Assembly (NCBI RefSeq): GCF_050624435.1 | Contig: NC_134539.1 | Coordinates: 42,378,001-42,442,000 of the forward strand | DNA: 64,000 nt | Direction of reading: 5' to 3' | DNA from: Tenrec ecaudatus | Taxonomy: Eukaryota > Chordata > Mammalia > Afrosoricida > Tenrecidae | Part shown: piece after piece, positions 46,920-58,148 of the stretch | Layout of the letters: each line of letters opens with the position of its first letter | Position numbering within the stretch: the first letter of the stretch is position 1 | The notes under the pieces: generated by a model | What the model was told of the DNA's origin: nothing | The model's input: only the letters and a program-made list of their open reading frames with translations | The model's database searches: none | Program-made: the position numbers and the translations under genes

Positions 46920-47090
46920 GGAGTCGGTTGGCCAACAAACTAGCAGGCAGTGTTATTTGTGTAAAAATATGGTTCTAGCCAAAAGGTTGGTGGTTCCAAC
47001 CCATCCAGAGGCATCTCGCAAAGGTCTCTCAAGCGTAGAAACCTGAAGTACGGCTCCACTCTGCCCAGTGAGTCAGAGCTGCCTCTTCTT
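46920..47090 (+). mobile_element. AfroSINE, partial
   Basis: GGTTGGTGGTTCCAACCCAT and CACTCTGCCCAGTGAGTCAG; the head is eroded. Confidence 0.45.
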
Positions 47091-47279
47091 TGGCAACCAA
47101 CAACAGCATTACGCGTTAGTTACTGCCTCACGTGCTGTGTACGTGGTCTGCCAGACAATACCTGCCAAAGGCCGAGCCCAGCACCAGAGATGCCTTAAAT
47201 ATGCAATAAATGCCAGGTGCTGTTCCTCTACTCATCCTCACAGCACCCCTGAAAACAGCACCGACAGGAACAAGCATAC

Positions 47280-47655
47280 TAAGCAGCATTTACTGAGCAC
47301 TTTCTACATAGTTCAGACATTTTTCTAGGTACTCTATGTATTTGAGTGAACTGATTTAAATTCCCCAACGATTCCAGAAAGATCCCGGGGGGCCTAGTTG
47401 TTATGAGTTGGGCTGCTATTCATAAAGTCAGCAGTTCAAACCCAGCAACCTCTCCAAGGGAGAAAGACAGCTTTCATCTCCCGTAAACAGCTACAGCCTC
47501 AGAAACTCAACGGGAGAGAGCTACTCTGAACTGCAGGCTTCCCATGTTTCTAACCCTTGTGTGTTGAATTAGGCAATCAGAGCACAGGGAAATGAAATTA
47601 TGGCTCAAGGACACACAGCAGAAAGGGACGCGAGCCCTCTTATTCTACCCACTTT
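47280..47655 (+). mobile_element. MIR split by an AfroSINE
   Basis: The MIR 5' half (CATTTACTGAGCACTTTCTA, TTTTTCTAGGTACTCTATGT) is at 47287-47380. The 3' half (GGGAAATGAAATTATGGCTC, AAGGACACACAGCAGAAAGG) is at about 47580-47650. The AfroSINE lies between. Confidence 0.55.
47385..47545 (+). mobile_element. AfroSINE inside MIR
   Basis: GGGGCCTAGTTGTTATGAG-like head, CAGTTCAAACCCAGCAACCT, then ACAGCTACAGCCTCAGAAAC and AACGGGAGAGAGCTACTC. Confidence 0.65.
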
Positions 47656-48340
47656 AAAAAGGAGGTCACCGAGGCACAAGGTCACGGAGTCACTGAAGCC
47701 CTCTCTGAGTTGTCAGGCAGATGAAATGGCGTAAGGGATATAAAGGCTTGAGGAACGGTTGTCTGTCTGCAGCAGCCCTGGGTGAGTAAGCTTTGCGTGT
47801 TCTGTTTTTTATTTTTTTCCCCCCTGGTCTAGACGTGCCAGCTGGCTTGAGACTCTGGGGGCTTTTGGGAAGTCCTGCCGACTTCATTGTTATCTGGAGT
47901 GGGCTAGAAACCAGTTCGGTGCATCGGCCTGAGTTTACCAAGCCCCTTGAGACATCCCAGGAGCCACAGCGCGTCTGACTTCAGAGCTGCTGCCAGCTGG
48001 GAGCCTGCAGGAGGAGCTGGGCTGGCAGCTGGCCACCATCACATGCAACAGGGTAACTAGCGGTCACTCTCCAGTCTTCTGCAAGCCACAGTCAATCCCA
48101 GTCCCCTGTGCCTCAGCACCCAGGACAGCAGGCAGCCAGGGAAGAGGAAGGGGCTCCAGTTGCCCAACAGATTGGGGGTCATCTGCCTTAGGGACCCTCC
48201 CTTTGCTGCCTCTCCCCTCAGGGGTTTCCCAGAAGCCCCTCACCCACAGGTCTTTTCAGGCAAGTCTTCGGGGGAGATTTACAATGGGTTGGGATGATCC
48301 CTTGGGACTTTAGAGCAGGACCCTCAGAACCCCAGAACTA
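47656..48340. other. Unannotated DNA
   Basis: CAGGAGCCACAGCGCGTC region (47965-48060) is GC-rich; no feature recognised. Confidence 0.35.
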
Positions 48341-48920
48341 AGGCACCTTTTTTTAAAAAAAATCACTTTATTGGGGGCTCTTACAGCTATTATAGCATTC
48401 CATACATCAATTGTATCAAGCATATTTGTTCATATGTTGCCATAATTATTTCCAAAACATTTTCTACTTGAGTCCTTGTATAAGCTCCTCTTTTTCCCTC
48501 TCCCTCCCCCCACCCTCATGAATCCTTGATCAATGATATATTGTTATTATTTCATATCTTACACTGTATGTTGTCTCCCTTTCCACACATTTCTGTTATT
48601 TGCTCACTTCAGTGGGGGAGGGGGCTATACATCCAAACTTGTGATGGGTTCCCCCTCCCTGACCATCCCCTTATCTCATTGTATCATTACTCTCACTACT
48701 GTTCCTGAGGGGTTTATCTGTCCTGAATTCCATGTGTTGAGAGCTCTTAACTGTACCAATGTGAGTTCTTCGGTCTAGCTGGATTTGTAAGGTAGAACTG
48801 GTCATGGTAGTTGCGGGGGGTGGGGGGGGTGGGTAGGTAGCATTCAGGAACTAGAGGAATGATGTGCGTTTCATGGGTGCTACACTGCACCTTGGTTGAA
48901 TCATCCCTCAGGCACCCTTT
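48341..48920 (-). mobile_element. L1 3' end, minus strand, with TSDs
   Basis: T-rich tail complement at about 48351, then CTTTATTGGGGGCTCTTACA, CCATACATCAATTGTATCAA and a middle block to about 48909. The flanks AGGCACCTTT (48341-48350) and AGGCACCCTTT (48910-48920) form a near-perfect TSD. Confidence 0.8.
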
Positions 48921-49149
48921 GCGAATAGGTCACTGTCATGTGTCTGTAGTTCTGTCTCCTCACCATGTCGGGAGCTGTCTTGGGCTGGGCTGGGTCAGTA
49001 GAGGGTTTCTCTGGCCCTGCAGCCAGCACAGGACCTTGGCCCTGGAAGGTGTTTGGGATCCTCCACTTGCAGCTATTGGACTGGAGCCTGGCCCAGTGGT
49101 GGCAGTGACAGTGATCGTGTGGGTGCATGTATGTATATTTCAAGGTGTT

Positions 49150-49850
49150 TTTGTTAGTTGTTAGGTTCCATCGGATCAGTTTCTACTAGATGACCGTAGG
49201 CACATCAGTACAAAACACCTAGCCCTGCCCAAGCTTCACAATGGTTATGTTGGCACTCGGTATTACAGCCACCGTGTCAATTCATCTCCTTGAAGATCTC
49301 CCTGTTTCACTGCCCGTCTATTTTATCAAGTGGTAACCTATTCCAGGAACTAGCCTCTCCCGAGAACCTGTCCAAAATAGGTGAGATAAAGTCTGGCCAT
49401 CCTCCCTTCTGAGGAGCATTCTGGCTGTACTTCATCTAAAACTATTTGACCTTCTGGCAGTGCATGGTACTTTCAATACTCCTCCTCAGCAGCATAATTC
49501 AAATACATCAATTCTTGTCCTGTGTTCCAATGTCCAACTTTCACATGCATAAGAGGCAGTTAAAAATACCAAGGTTTGGGTCAGGTTCACCTTCATCTTC
49601 AAAGTGAAATCCTTACTCTTCTGCACTTTAAAGAGGTCTCATGCTGCAGAATTGCCTGATGCAACGCATGGGTTGACCGCTGGATGATTCCATGAGCAAT
49701 GGTAGTAGATTCAAGCAAGATGAAATCCCTGACAACTTCCGTCTTTTCTTCATTGATCATGATGTTCCCAATTGGTCCAGTTGTGAGGTTTGGGGTTTTC
49801 TTGACATTGAGTTAAAATCCATATGCGAAGGCTGAAACCCAATAAAGCAA
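49150..49850 (-). mobile_element. RTE-related LINE 3' region, minus strand
   Basis: Similar in order and wording to 62230-62660: TGCATGGTACTTTCAATACT, CATCAATTCTTGTCCTGTG and AAAGTGAAATCCTTACTCTT. The 62112-64000 copy joins this 3' part to an RT-like region, which supports the RTE assignment. The continuation to about 50230 (GCTCATTTCTCTGAAGC, GGGTGACTCTTCTGGGATTT) may belong to the same family. Confidence 0.6.
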
Positions 49851-49937
49851 ATAAAGGGGCTGAAGGCTTTACTCCCCCGGGCTTTCCTGTTCCTTGCCTT
49901 GAGGGCTGACTCGAGAAGACAGCTCTTCCTCAGTCAC

Positions 49938-49957
49938 AGTGGCGGCGGCGGCGGCGG
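49938..49957. repeat. (GGC)n trinucleotide repeat
   Basis: About six GGC units flanked by GTGGC and AGTGGC, in otherwise AT-balanced repeat DNA. Confidence 0.85.
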
Positions 49958-50234
49958 CAGTGGCTTCCTCTCTGAGGGGCTCACCTTTGACCATGTTCTG
50001 CATCCCTGTTCATTCGATTTTCAGTAACTGACAGTGTTTCAATGCTCACCATACGCTTTCCCGTGGCTCATTTCTCTGAAGCGGACAGCCGATTCCTTCT
50101 TCACACTTTATCCTTAGTCTGGAAATTCTTCTGAGACCCGTTCGCTCTGGGTGACTCTTCTGGGATTTTAACGACCAGTGGCAGAGCTTGCAGTATCAAG
50201 GCAGCATGCAATCTACCAGAGTAGGACAAAGTGA

Positions 50235-51094
50235 CAGGCAAGTGTGACACTGTCCCATGAGTGCACAGCAACTCTGGTAAATGGATTCATGGTCCTTTGG
50301 CAGAAAATGTATCGTAGAAGCTTGTAATGACATTGAAGGGTCCTTGCTTATGGGTTTGGTTCTAGGTTTGTGAACTTGCTGAGATCTGGAAATGGGTGAG
50401 GCCTCACGATTTTCCATTTGGCAACTGATAACAGCCTTCTGCTCGCCAGTTCTTGTTTTGACCCTAGTTATGGAATTTCAGCCTAGTTGGCTACTCAGTT
50501 TTTTTTTTCCCCTATAAACCCCATGGCTTATTAGCCACCATCAGAGACCCCTGCAGGCCAGAGTCCCAGTTGCGACTCCTGCCCTGCGACCTCCAATGTT
50601 TAAGCGCCACTACCCAGTCTCTGGTCTTCTGGAGTCTCATCAGCTCAGTGGATCCTAGGGAGTCCAGAACAGGGCAGCAGTATCTGCTGTTGTTATCTCA
50701 GGCTGGCAAGGGCACCCATCACGGTTTAGCTTCTCAAAATGCCCTGACACCCCTTGTAGAGCCTTCATGAGATGGGTACTATCTGGGCCCTGCCAGTGAC
50801 CACTGTCAGCTGAGAGGCTCATAATAAGCCCATGGCAGCACTCCCACCTGCCTGAGACTTCTGATCCCTTCTTTCTCTGCCAAGGACGTTTCCACTTCCT
50901 TACCCGAGGGATGACAGGCCACCCGACTCAAAATCCTGTCCAGGGTGTTTCAGGACAAGCCCTAGGATTCTTTGGTAGGACATTAAACACCAAATCATGG
51001 AAAAATGCTCCTATATTGACAGACCCTTCCCTGTCCACCTTTAAATGTCTACCTCCCTTGAATTCAACCCCCACAAGATCCACTCCATACATGT
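50235..51094. other. Unannotated DNA
   Basis: A T-run at about 50495 is the only notable feature. No coding product is recognised. Confidence 0.35.
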
Positions 51095-51260
51095 TTCCCT
51101 GGTTCCTCTCATTACATGTCAGCCCAGCCCCACAATCTTCTGTGCTTGATCTCCTTGGAGAGCAGGCGCTATATTTTTTCTTCAGTGTTCCCTTCTGCAC
51201 CCTGATCATTGTTAGTGGTCAGGAAGCGACAGAGGGTGGTAAGAACATGTCTTAAGGGGT
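51095..51260 (+). mobile_element. Possible L2 3' fragment
   Basis: CTTCTGTGCTTGATCTCC, GGAGAGCAGGCGCTATATTT and TTAGTGGTCAGGAAGCGACA loosely follow an L2 3' end. Weak. Confidence 0.3.
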
Positions 51261-52790
51261 GCAAGTATTGTCCTGCAAGACGCTTTCAAAGGCCTGGCTT
51301 TTTACTGCTCTCCTGTACCAACAAGGGGGAGGGATCTGATTGTTAGACTCTCATGCTCACAGATGACCTTAGGCTTATACTCCTAGAAGCCTTTCCTATC
51401 AGGGCTTTCACTGGAAAGAGGCTAGGTGAGACTTTACATTCAGTCGTTTGTTTGTTTGTTTGTTTTATGTAGTTCTGACACTCTTAAATCCTGGGTCTGG
51501 ATTTTTATGACTATCAGCCCTGGAGGTATAGGAGATGGAGTTCTCTTTCCCAGAGCCCTCTTAAATTTCACAGCATCCCTTGGACTGATTGTCAGCTAAC
51601 CGATCCATTATTTTCTTTCTTCAGAGTTTCTAAAGAAGTTAATAGAAGTCTATCAGGTCTACAATCCCTGCTACCATGGCTGTTAACCTCCATATGACCT
51701 AGGTGCCTTAGCTACTTTGTAAGCCAAGGTGCCACTCTCTCTCTACCTGTGGCCCCTCCTACCCCATCATGCATGAAAGTCTTGGAAGTTGTGATCCTCC
51801 TTTAGGCCAGAATGATCAGTCCCCTGTAACCCACCCACATCGGGGTATTCTCGAAATCGAATCGCCAAGTGAATCAGTCCCACAGCCCCATCTGGAAAGT
51901 CAGCCTTCTCTAAGTCTGTGCTCCTTACCTACCAGTTGCCTAACCCAAACTCCCCTCAAAAGCAGGATCTCAAACAAGACTTCTCAGAAAGCAAAAGGGA
52001 GAAGGGACACAGAAAAAGGCAAAGTGTCATGAAATTTGTCATCACTTGAGCCTCTGGAGCTGGTTCCTGCCAGGACCTTCTAAGAGGCATGTATAGTGTG
52101 ACGCAGAATTATCTGCGTAAGAGGAATAGGGAAGATCCTTCAACAAGCACGGGGCCCAGGGGAGAAACAAGGGTCATGAGTGCCCACAGTAATCTCGATG
52201 TTTCACCTGCCTCCATTTGAGTACCCAGGGACAGTCTCTAAATTGGGCACACCCTCGCCCAAACATCAAGGATTAATAGACTTTGACAGTCTTGGTCAGT
52301 AGCAGAAGCGTCTTCCCCTCTCTCGTGTGGGTTTCACATTTGCGGCACTTCAGAATGTTAATTCTGTTGGTCTGGCTCCCCCTTGGACATGCAATGGGGG
52401 CATGTCCCTCCTCTGTCCTCACCCTGTACACCTCTGGATGTCTACCAAGCTGGAGGACGCCTGTTGGGCCACATCAGGTTACAGAAACTGCTCAGTGATA
52501 CCCGTGTCTTCCTTCAAGTGGGCAGCGTGGCACCAGCACCCTGCCTGCCCTACCTCATCTCACAGATACTGCTGGCTGGCTCCGCTAGGTGCCCTTTCCT
52601 ACTGCCATGCTGCCTCTGTGTGCATTCCCCGCAGATTCCTACCAGAGAGGTGGAGCATGGGAGGTGGGCTGAGGTGAGGGGGGATTGCAGAAAGCAAAGG
52701 AGCCTCAGCACGGCTGAGGCCGGTGGCAGTCAGTTTCCACCTGGGTGAAGCTGGTGATCATAGCAACGACCTAAAGGTGGGCCAAGTTAG
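51261..52790. other. Unannotated DNA with (GTTT)n
   Basis: (GTTT)5 at 51447-51466. Open frames at 52283-52748 overlap in three frames and show no known domain. Confidence 0.35.
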
Positions 52791-52794
52791 CAGA

Positions 52795-52870
52795 CTTTTT
52801 TGGTAAAGGGCCAGAGAGTTAAGCTTTGCAGGCTACATATGAACTCTGGTATATAATTTTGGCTGTTTTT
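52795..52870 (+). mobile_element. Possible hAT-type MITE fragment
   Basis: GTAAAGGGCCAGAGAGTTAA and TTTGCAGGCTACATATGAAC resemble the 5' end of an ancient hAT MITE. Weak. Confidence 0.35.
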
Positions 52871-53139
52871 AATAATGCTTCAAAAATGTGTGTGTTTGAT
52901 TTTAATTTTTCAGTCTGTGGGTCTTACAGAAATAGGCTTTGGGTTGGATCGCATCAGCAAGCAGCTGTTTGGCACCCCTGCCCAAGAGGGTGCAAGACCT
53001 CTCCTAGCAGACGGGACTTCCCACGCCCCTTCCTTAAGAGAGCACCTGCTCCTCCCCTTCCCTAACACCTCCCTTTGCTCCAGGTTTCTCTTAGCAGTTA
53101 TCACTTTCTAAATAGTATTTACTTTACTTTAAAAACAAT

Positions 53140-53290
53140 GTTTCTCTCCCCAGATCCTTCCACCTGACTGTAAGCTCCACCCATGCAGAATTATTTTTTC
53201 TATCTTGTTCACTGCAATATTCCAGCATGTGGGAGAGTGTCTGATACAGGGTTGGTGCTCTGTATTTTTGTAGCGGCAATGATAAATAAA
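53140..53290 (+). mobile_element. L2 LINE 3' fragment
   Basis: CTGTAAGCTCCACCCATGCA, TATCTTGTTCACTGCAATAT and AGGGTTGGTGCTCTGTATTT follow an L2 3' end. Confidence 0.5.
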
Positions 53291-53594
53291 ATAAAAATTG
53301 TTATTTTGTAAAATAACACAATGGCTGCTGTGGACTGAATGCAGTGCATTTCTAACCGTTGTACCTGCGGAAGTCATTCTGGTGAGAAGCCGGGTTGCCT
53401 TTGTTATGTTAATGAGGTCATCTTGGTGTAAGGTGTGCCCTGAGCATCATCATTTCTTAGTCCTAAAGCAAGCAGCATAGACTCAGCGAAGGCAATGTCA
53501 GATGACTAGGGAGGGAGGTGAACAAATAATTAGAAGAGTTGGATTACAAAGCAGAATTATTAAGCAGAATGCAGCTTCGTATCATAAACCTGCA

Positions 53595-54345
53595 GTTAAT
53601 AAACCTGTGATATGCAGCTGATACAACCTTGCTTGCTGAAAGTGAGGAGGACTTGAAGCACTTGCTGATGAAGATCAAGGACTACAGCCTCCAGTCTGGA
53701 TCACACCTCAAGGTAAATAAAACCAAAATCCTCATAACGGAACCAGTAGGTAATATCATGGTCAATGGAAAAAAGATTTAAGTTGTCAAGGTGAAGATGA
53801 AGTTATGATTTCATCTTGCTTGATGTTTACAGAAGTAGCAGCCAAGATCACTTTTAAAATGTTGAAAAGCAAGGAGGTTACTATGCCTGACCCAAACCAT
53901 GGTATTTTCAATAGCCTCATATGCATATGAAACGTGGACATCAAATAAGGAAGACCAATGAAGAATCAATACCTTTAAATTATGGTGCTAGCGAGGAATG
54001 AATACGGAAGTCCTTTGGAGGGAAAAGAACAAACAAGTCTGTCTTGGAAGAATCCCAGCCAGAATACTCCTTAGACAGAAGGATGGTGAGACTCATCTCA
54101 CATACTTTGGAGATGTTTCAGGAGAGCCCAGCCCCAGAGAAGGACATCCTGTTTGGTAAACTAGCAGGGCAACAGACAAGAGGAAGACCTTTGACAGATG
54201 GATTGACAGAGTGACTTCATGCGTAGGCTCAACCATAGCAATTGTGAGGAAGGCACAGCACTGGGCAGGGTCTTGTTCTGTAGTACATTGGGTGGCTTTG
54301 AGTTGGAACCAATCTGATAGCACCGGACAACAACAACAAGGAAGG
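53595..54345 (+). mobile_element. RTE (BovB-like) LINE: RT C-terminus to 3' end
   Basis: Across frames: ADTTLLAESEEDLKHLL-like residues (following the YADD site), DYSLQSGSHLKVNKTKI, then HLTYFGDVSGEPSPREGHP and KRKTFDRWIDRV. It ends TCTGATAGCACCGGACAACA with a CAA-rich tail, the typical RTE/AfroSINE-related 3' end. Stops and frameshifts abound. Confidence 0.8.
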
Positions 54346-54544
54346 CAGATGAACCTATAAGCAGAGAAACTTCAAGGACTGCCAGCTGCTGGAAGCTGAA
54401 ATGGACAACTGAAAAAATAAATGTTTATGTTCCTAAAGCCCCTCCATGGAGTATTTTTGTTAGAAGAGCAGTAAAAATACTTTTTTAAAACCCAGCATCC
54501 TTGGGTTTGGCTGTTTACAGCTAACAAGGTCTTTGACATCCATT

Positions 54545-54655
54545 TCAGTATCCACTTGTGTAATCTTCACCCTTTGAGGCAAGGAACACCGGAACACCAG
54601 TACTGTTGCCCTTTATTTTGCAAATCAGGAAGAGATCTTAAGCAATAAAAACAGC
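54545..54655 (+). mobile_element. MIR fragment
   Basis: TGTAATCTTCACCCTTTGAG and TTATTTTGCAAATCAGGAAG in MIR order. Confidence 0.45.
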
Positions 54656-54749
54656 ATTGGAATAGAAGGAAAACCAGCGTGTTTAGATCATGTAGATCTG
54701 ATTATATAGATCACTTCTGTGATCTTGTATAAATTGCTCAACCTTTTTT

Positions 54750-56272
54750 TTTTTAACAATTTATTGGGGCTCATACAATTCTTATCACAGTTCATACATA
54801 TACATACATCAATTGTATAAAGCACATCTGTACAGTCTTTGCCCTAATCATTTTTTCTCCTCTTCAACCTTTTTTTTTTTTTTTTACATTTTATTAGGGG
54901 CTCATACAACTCTTATCACAATCCATACATATACATACATCAATTGTATAAAACACATCTGTACATTCTTTTCCCTAATCATTTTCAAAGCATTTGCTCT
55001 CCACTTAAGCCCTTTGCATCAGGTCTTTTTTTCCCCCCTCCCTCCCCCCTCCCCCCTCCCTCATGAGCCCTTGATAATTTATAGATTGCTATTTTGTCAT
55101 ATCTTGCCCTAGCCAGAGTCTCCCTTCACCCCCTTCTCTGCCGTCTATCTCCCAGGGAGGAGGTCACATGTGGATCCTTATAATCAGTTCCCCTCTTCCA
55201 ACCCACTCACCCTCCACTCTCCCAGTATTGCCCCTCACACCCCTGGTCCTGAAGTTATCCACCCTGGATTCCCTGTGCCTCCAGCTTCCATATGCACCAG
55301 TGTACAACCTCTGCCCTATCCAGTCCTGCAAGGTAGAATTCGGATCATGGTAGTTGGGGGGAGGAAGCATCCAGGATCTGGGGGAAAGCTGTGTTCTTCA
55401 TCGGTACTACCTTGTACCCTGACTGACCCATCTCCTCTCCTAAACCCCTCTATGAGGGGATCTCCAGTGGCTGACAAATGGGCTTTGGCTCTCCACTCTG
55501 CACTTCTCCCTTCATTCACTATGGTATATATATATTCTTGCATGATGCCTTATACCTGGTCCCTTTGGCACCTCGTGATCGCACAGGCTGGTGCACTTCC
55601 TCCATGCGGGCCCCATTGTTTCTGAGCCATATGGCCGCTTGTTCACCCCAAGCCCCCAAGACCCCAGACACTATCTCTTTTGATAGCTGGGCACCATCAG
55701 CTTTCTTTGCCACATTTGCTTATGCACCCGTTTGTCTTCGGCGATCGTATCATGGAGGTGTGCAGCCAATGATATGATTTTTTTGTTCTTTGATACCTGA
55801 TAACTGATCCCTTCGGGATCACTCGATCACACAGGCTGGTGTGTTCTTCCATGTGGGCTTTGTTGGTTCTGAGCTAGATGGCCGCTTGTTTATCTTCAAG
55901 CCTTTAAGACCCCAGACACTATCTCCTTTAATAGCCAGGCACCATTAGCCTTGCTTACCACATTTACTTGCTCACCCGCTTTGGCTTCAGCAGTGTGTTG
56001 GGAGGGTGAGCATCGTAGAGTGCCAATTTAATAAAAGAAAGTATTCATGCATTGAGGGAGTGCTTGAGTAGAGGTCCAAGGTCCTTCTGCCACCTTAATA
56101 CTAAACTTATAAATACAGACACATAGATCTATTTCCCCATCTTCATATATATATTTGCATGTACATGTCTTTGTCTAGACCTCCATAAATGCCCTTTGAC
56201 TCCTAGCTCTTTCCTCCATCTCCCTTGACCTTCCTCCTGCCCTACTACCATGCTCCGTCCCCACCTGGGTTA
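54750..56272 (-). mobile_element. L1 3' end, minus strand, with duplicated terminal domain
   Basis: Terminal domain copies at about 54758-54855 and 54880-54990, each with its own T-run and ATACATCAATTGTATAAA. Then the middle block (GGAGGTCACATGTGGATCCT), two tandem units (about 55560-55760 and 55800-56000), and further upstream sequence to the LTR fragment at 56273. With the 2291-4906 copy it is one of the longest 3' regions in the window. Confidence 0.8.
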
Positions 56273-56434
56273 CATAACAAGCAAGGCAGCCGCACACTGG
56301 TCCAATGGTCAAAGAGCAAGAGACAAGAAATTCGAGGCTTGCCAAGCCATTTATCTCTCCGCCTTCCAATTAATCCCACCTGTGTTTATTAGCCAGGTTG
56401 GGACAATAAACTACTACCTAAACTACTACCTCAG
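56273..56434 (-). mobile_element. ERV-L LTR fragment
   Basis: GCAAGGCAGCCGCACACTGG, CAAGAGACAAGAAATTCGAG and GCCATTTATCTCTCCGCC align with 34740-34884 of the provirus and stop at the same LTR start (ACCTCA). Only the 5' third of the LTR is present. Confidence 0.75.
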
Positions 56435-56495
56435 GATATATAAATGGATTATGATAAGAGCTGTATAAGTCCCCGATAAAAAATGATTTTAAAAA
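56435..56495 (+). mobile_element. L1 terminal tip, plus strand
   Basis: AAATGGATTATGATAAGAGC followed by CCCGATAAAAAATGATTT is the last 60 bases of the L1 3' end, opposite in orientation to the copy at 54750-56272. Confidence 0.65.
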
Positions 56496-57179
56496 ATACA
56501 CATACATTTTTATTATGACCTGAGTTAGCTTATAAAGTAAATTAAAATAAGCATAATAATATGTATCTCATACAAGATAATTATATTTTTGAAAAGTTTA
56601 ATTAACTGCTGGGAACATAACAGGTGTATAGCTAATAAGAATTTTCTTTTCCCCTACTTCTTTAAGTCAATTACCCAGCATCACTACAAAGACTTTGAGT
56701 TGACTTCAGGTTTTGGATACCAAGTTCACCACACTTCCCACTAATTATGCTGTCATGTTTACAAACCATGTCTTTCCCCAAAAAAGGAAGTGTGACAGTC
56801 AAGTCCTGCTGCCCCCCTTTATGTACCTGCAGACAGCAGATCCCCCAGTCTACGTGCAAGTGACATTGTATCATTTCAAGTATAAGAACTTTACAACAGT
56901 ATAGTCCCATTTTTTCATTCTTAGACTTTGTGCTACATTTGTCATTACGGCATTTACTAGATATGTTATAAATCCCACAGTGCATTGCTATTATTGTCTG
57001 ATATAAGTATTCAATATATTTTGAAGAAATTTAAATACAAAATAACTGTCAACTTAGTTACCATATCTGGTACTCTTTATCCCTTTGTATAGATCCAGAT
57101 CTTCACCTGGTTTTCATCAACTTTTTGCCTGAATGACTTCCTTTCATAATTATTTAGTACAGACCTGCTGCTGATGAAC
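56496..57179. other. Unannotated A+T-rich DNA
   Basis: No feature recognised. Confidence 0.4.
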
Positions 57180-57323
57180 TCCTTCAGGTCTGGGAGTGGT
57201 TACTGAGTTAGGCTGCTAGCCACAAGCCAGCAGTTCAAAAGCACCAACCACTTCACGGAAGAAAGACAAGCCCTTCTCCTCTCTTAAAGGGCTTTGGAAA
57301 CCCGCGGGGGAAGTTATAACAGG

Positions 57324-57331
57324 TCTTAGAG
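57324..57331. repeat. SPIN target-site duplication, left
   Basis: TCTTAGAG here against TCTTAGTC at 57523-57530; the first six of eight bases match, as expected for an aged hAT 8-bp TSD. Confidence 0.7.
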
Positions 57332-57522
57332 CAGTGGTTCTCAACCTGTGGGTCACGACCCCTTTGGGAGTCAACCCTTTCGCAGGGGTTGTCCAATTCA
57401 TAACTAGTAAAATTACAGTGATGAAGTAGCAACAAAAATAATTTTATGGTTGGGGGGGGGGTCACCACAACATGAGGAAATGTATCAAAGGGTCACAGCA
57501 TTAGGAAGGTTGAGAACCACTG
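57332..57522 (+). mobile_element. SPIN-type hAT MITE
   Basis: The terminal inverted repeats are CAGTGGTTCTCAACCT at the left and AGGTTGAGAACCACTG at the right, a perfect 16-base match as complements. Inside are GGGTCACGACCCCTTT, GATGAAGTAGCAACAAAAAT and GGTCACCACAACATGAGGAA, matching the SPIN non-autonomous family. SPIN ('space invaders') is known for horizontal transfer among tetrapods, tenrec included. At 191 bp it has no coding capacity. Confidence 0.88.
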
Positions 57523-57845
57523 TCTTAGTCCCTATGAGTCAGAATCAACTTACAATAGTGCGTAGTTAATAAGAATTTTAACTACATGGAAGTAAGTAAA
57601 TTATCCAAAATCACAGTAAAGACTTGGAGTGTATTTACATCAAGAGGACTACTATCATTTTGTATTTGCTCCTCTGTCCATAAAGCATCCTTATTTTCCA
57701 ACCATCTTAAATTTGTGGAGAGGGGGTGGTCACCGGTTGTTGTTAATTTTGATTATGATGTATTTGGTTTTTCTTTCTTCACTTTTCCTTTGCTTTGAGT
57801 CCATTGAGATTAAAATAACCGATAAAATCTCCTAGCACACAAAAC

Positions 57846-58148
57846 CCTTCGCTGTCAACTCATAGTGATTCTTTTTATTTTAAATTTTTTATTGCAACGA
57901 TGAAACAATTCAAAAAGTTTATTGACCTATACCCTGATTAGAATATGCCGGATGAGAATCAATGCTGTACAGAAAGTTGTGCAGAATTTTTGTTCCATAG
58001 AAAATTTAAACATGTTATCCATCTGAGTTTTCAGGCCCGAGCAGGGCGCCCAAGGCCGCAGTCTGCACAGGAGCAGACTGCCACCTCTCTCCCTGCTGAG
58101 TTGGAACTGCTGACTTTGAGCTAGCAACTGAGCACTATCAGGGCTCTG
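57846..58148 (-). mobile_element. AfroSINE, minus strand, with a foreign insert
   Basis: The tail complement (TGTCAACTCATAGTGATTC) is at about 57851. The middle and head (CCAAGGCCGCAGTCTGCACA, GAGTTGGAACTGCTGACTTT, ATCAGGGCTCT) are at about 58045-58146. About 165 bases between (from about 57872) are not AfroSINE. Confidence 0.6.

Larger units (their letters stand above)
57180..57565 (+). mobile_element. AfroSINE split by a SPIN element
   Basis: The head and B-box region (GTGGTTACTGAGTTAGGCTG, CCAGCAGTTCAAAAGCACCA) are at about 57190-57250 and the middle continues to 57331. The tail (CCCTATGAGTCAGAATCAAC) resumes at about 57530. SPIN interrupts it near the 3' block. Confidence 0.8.
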
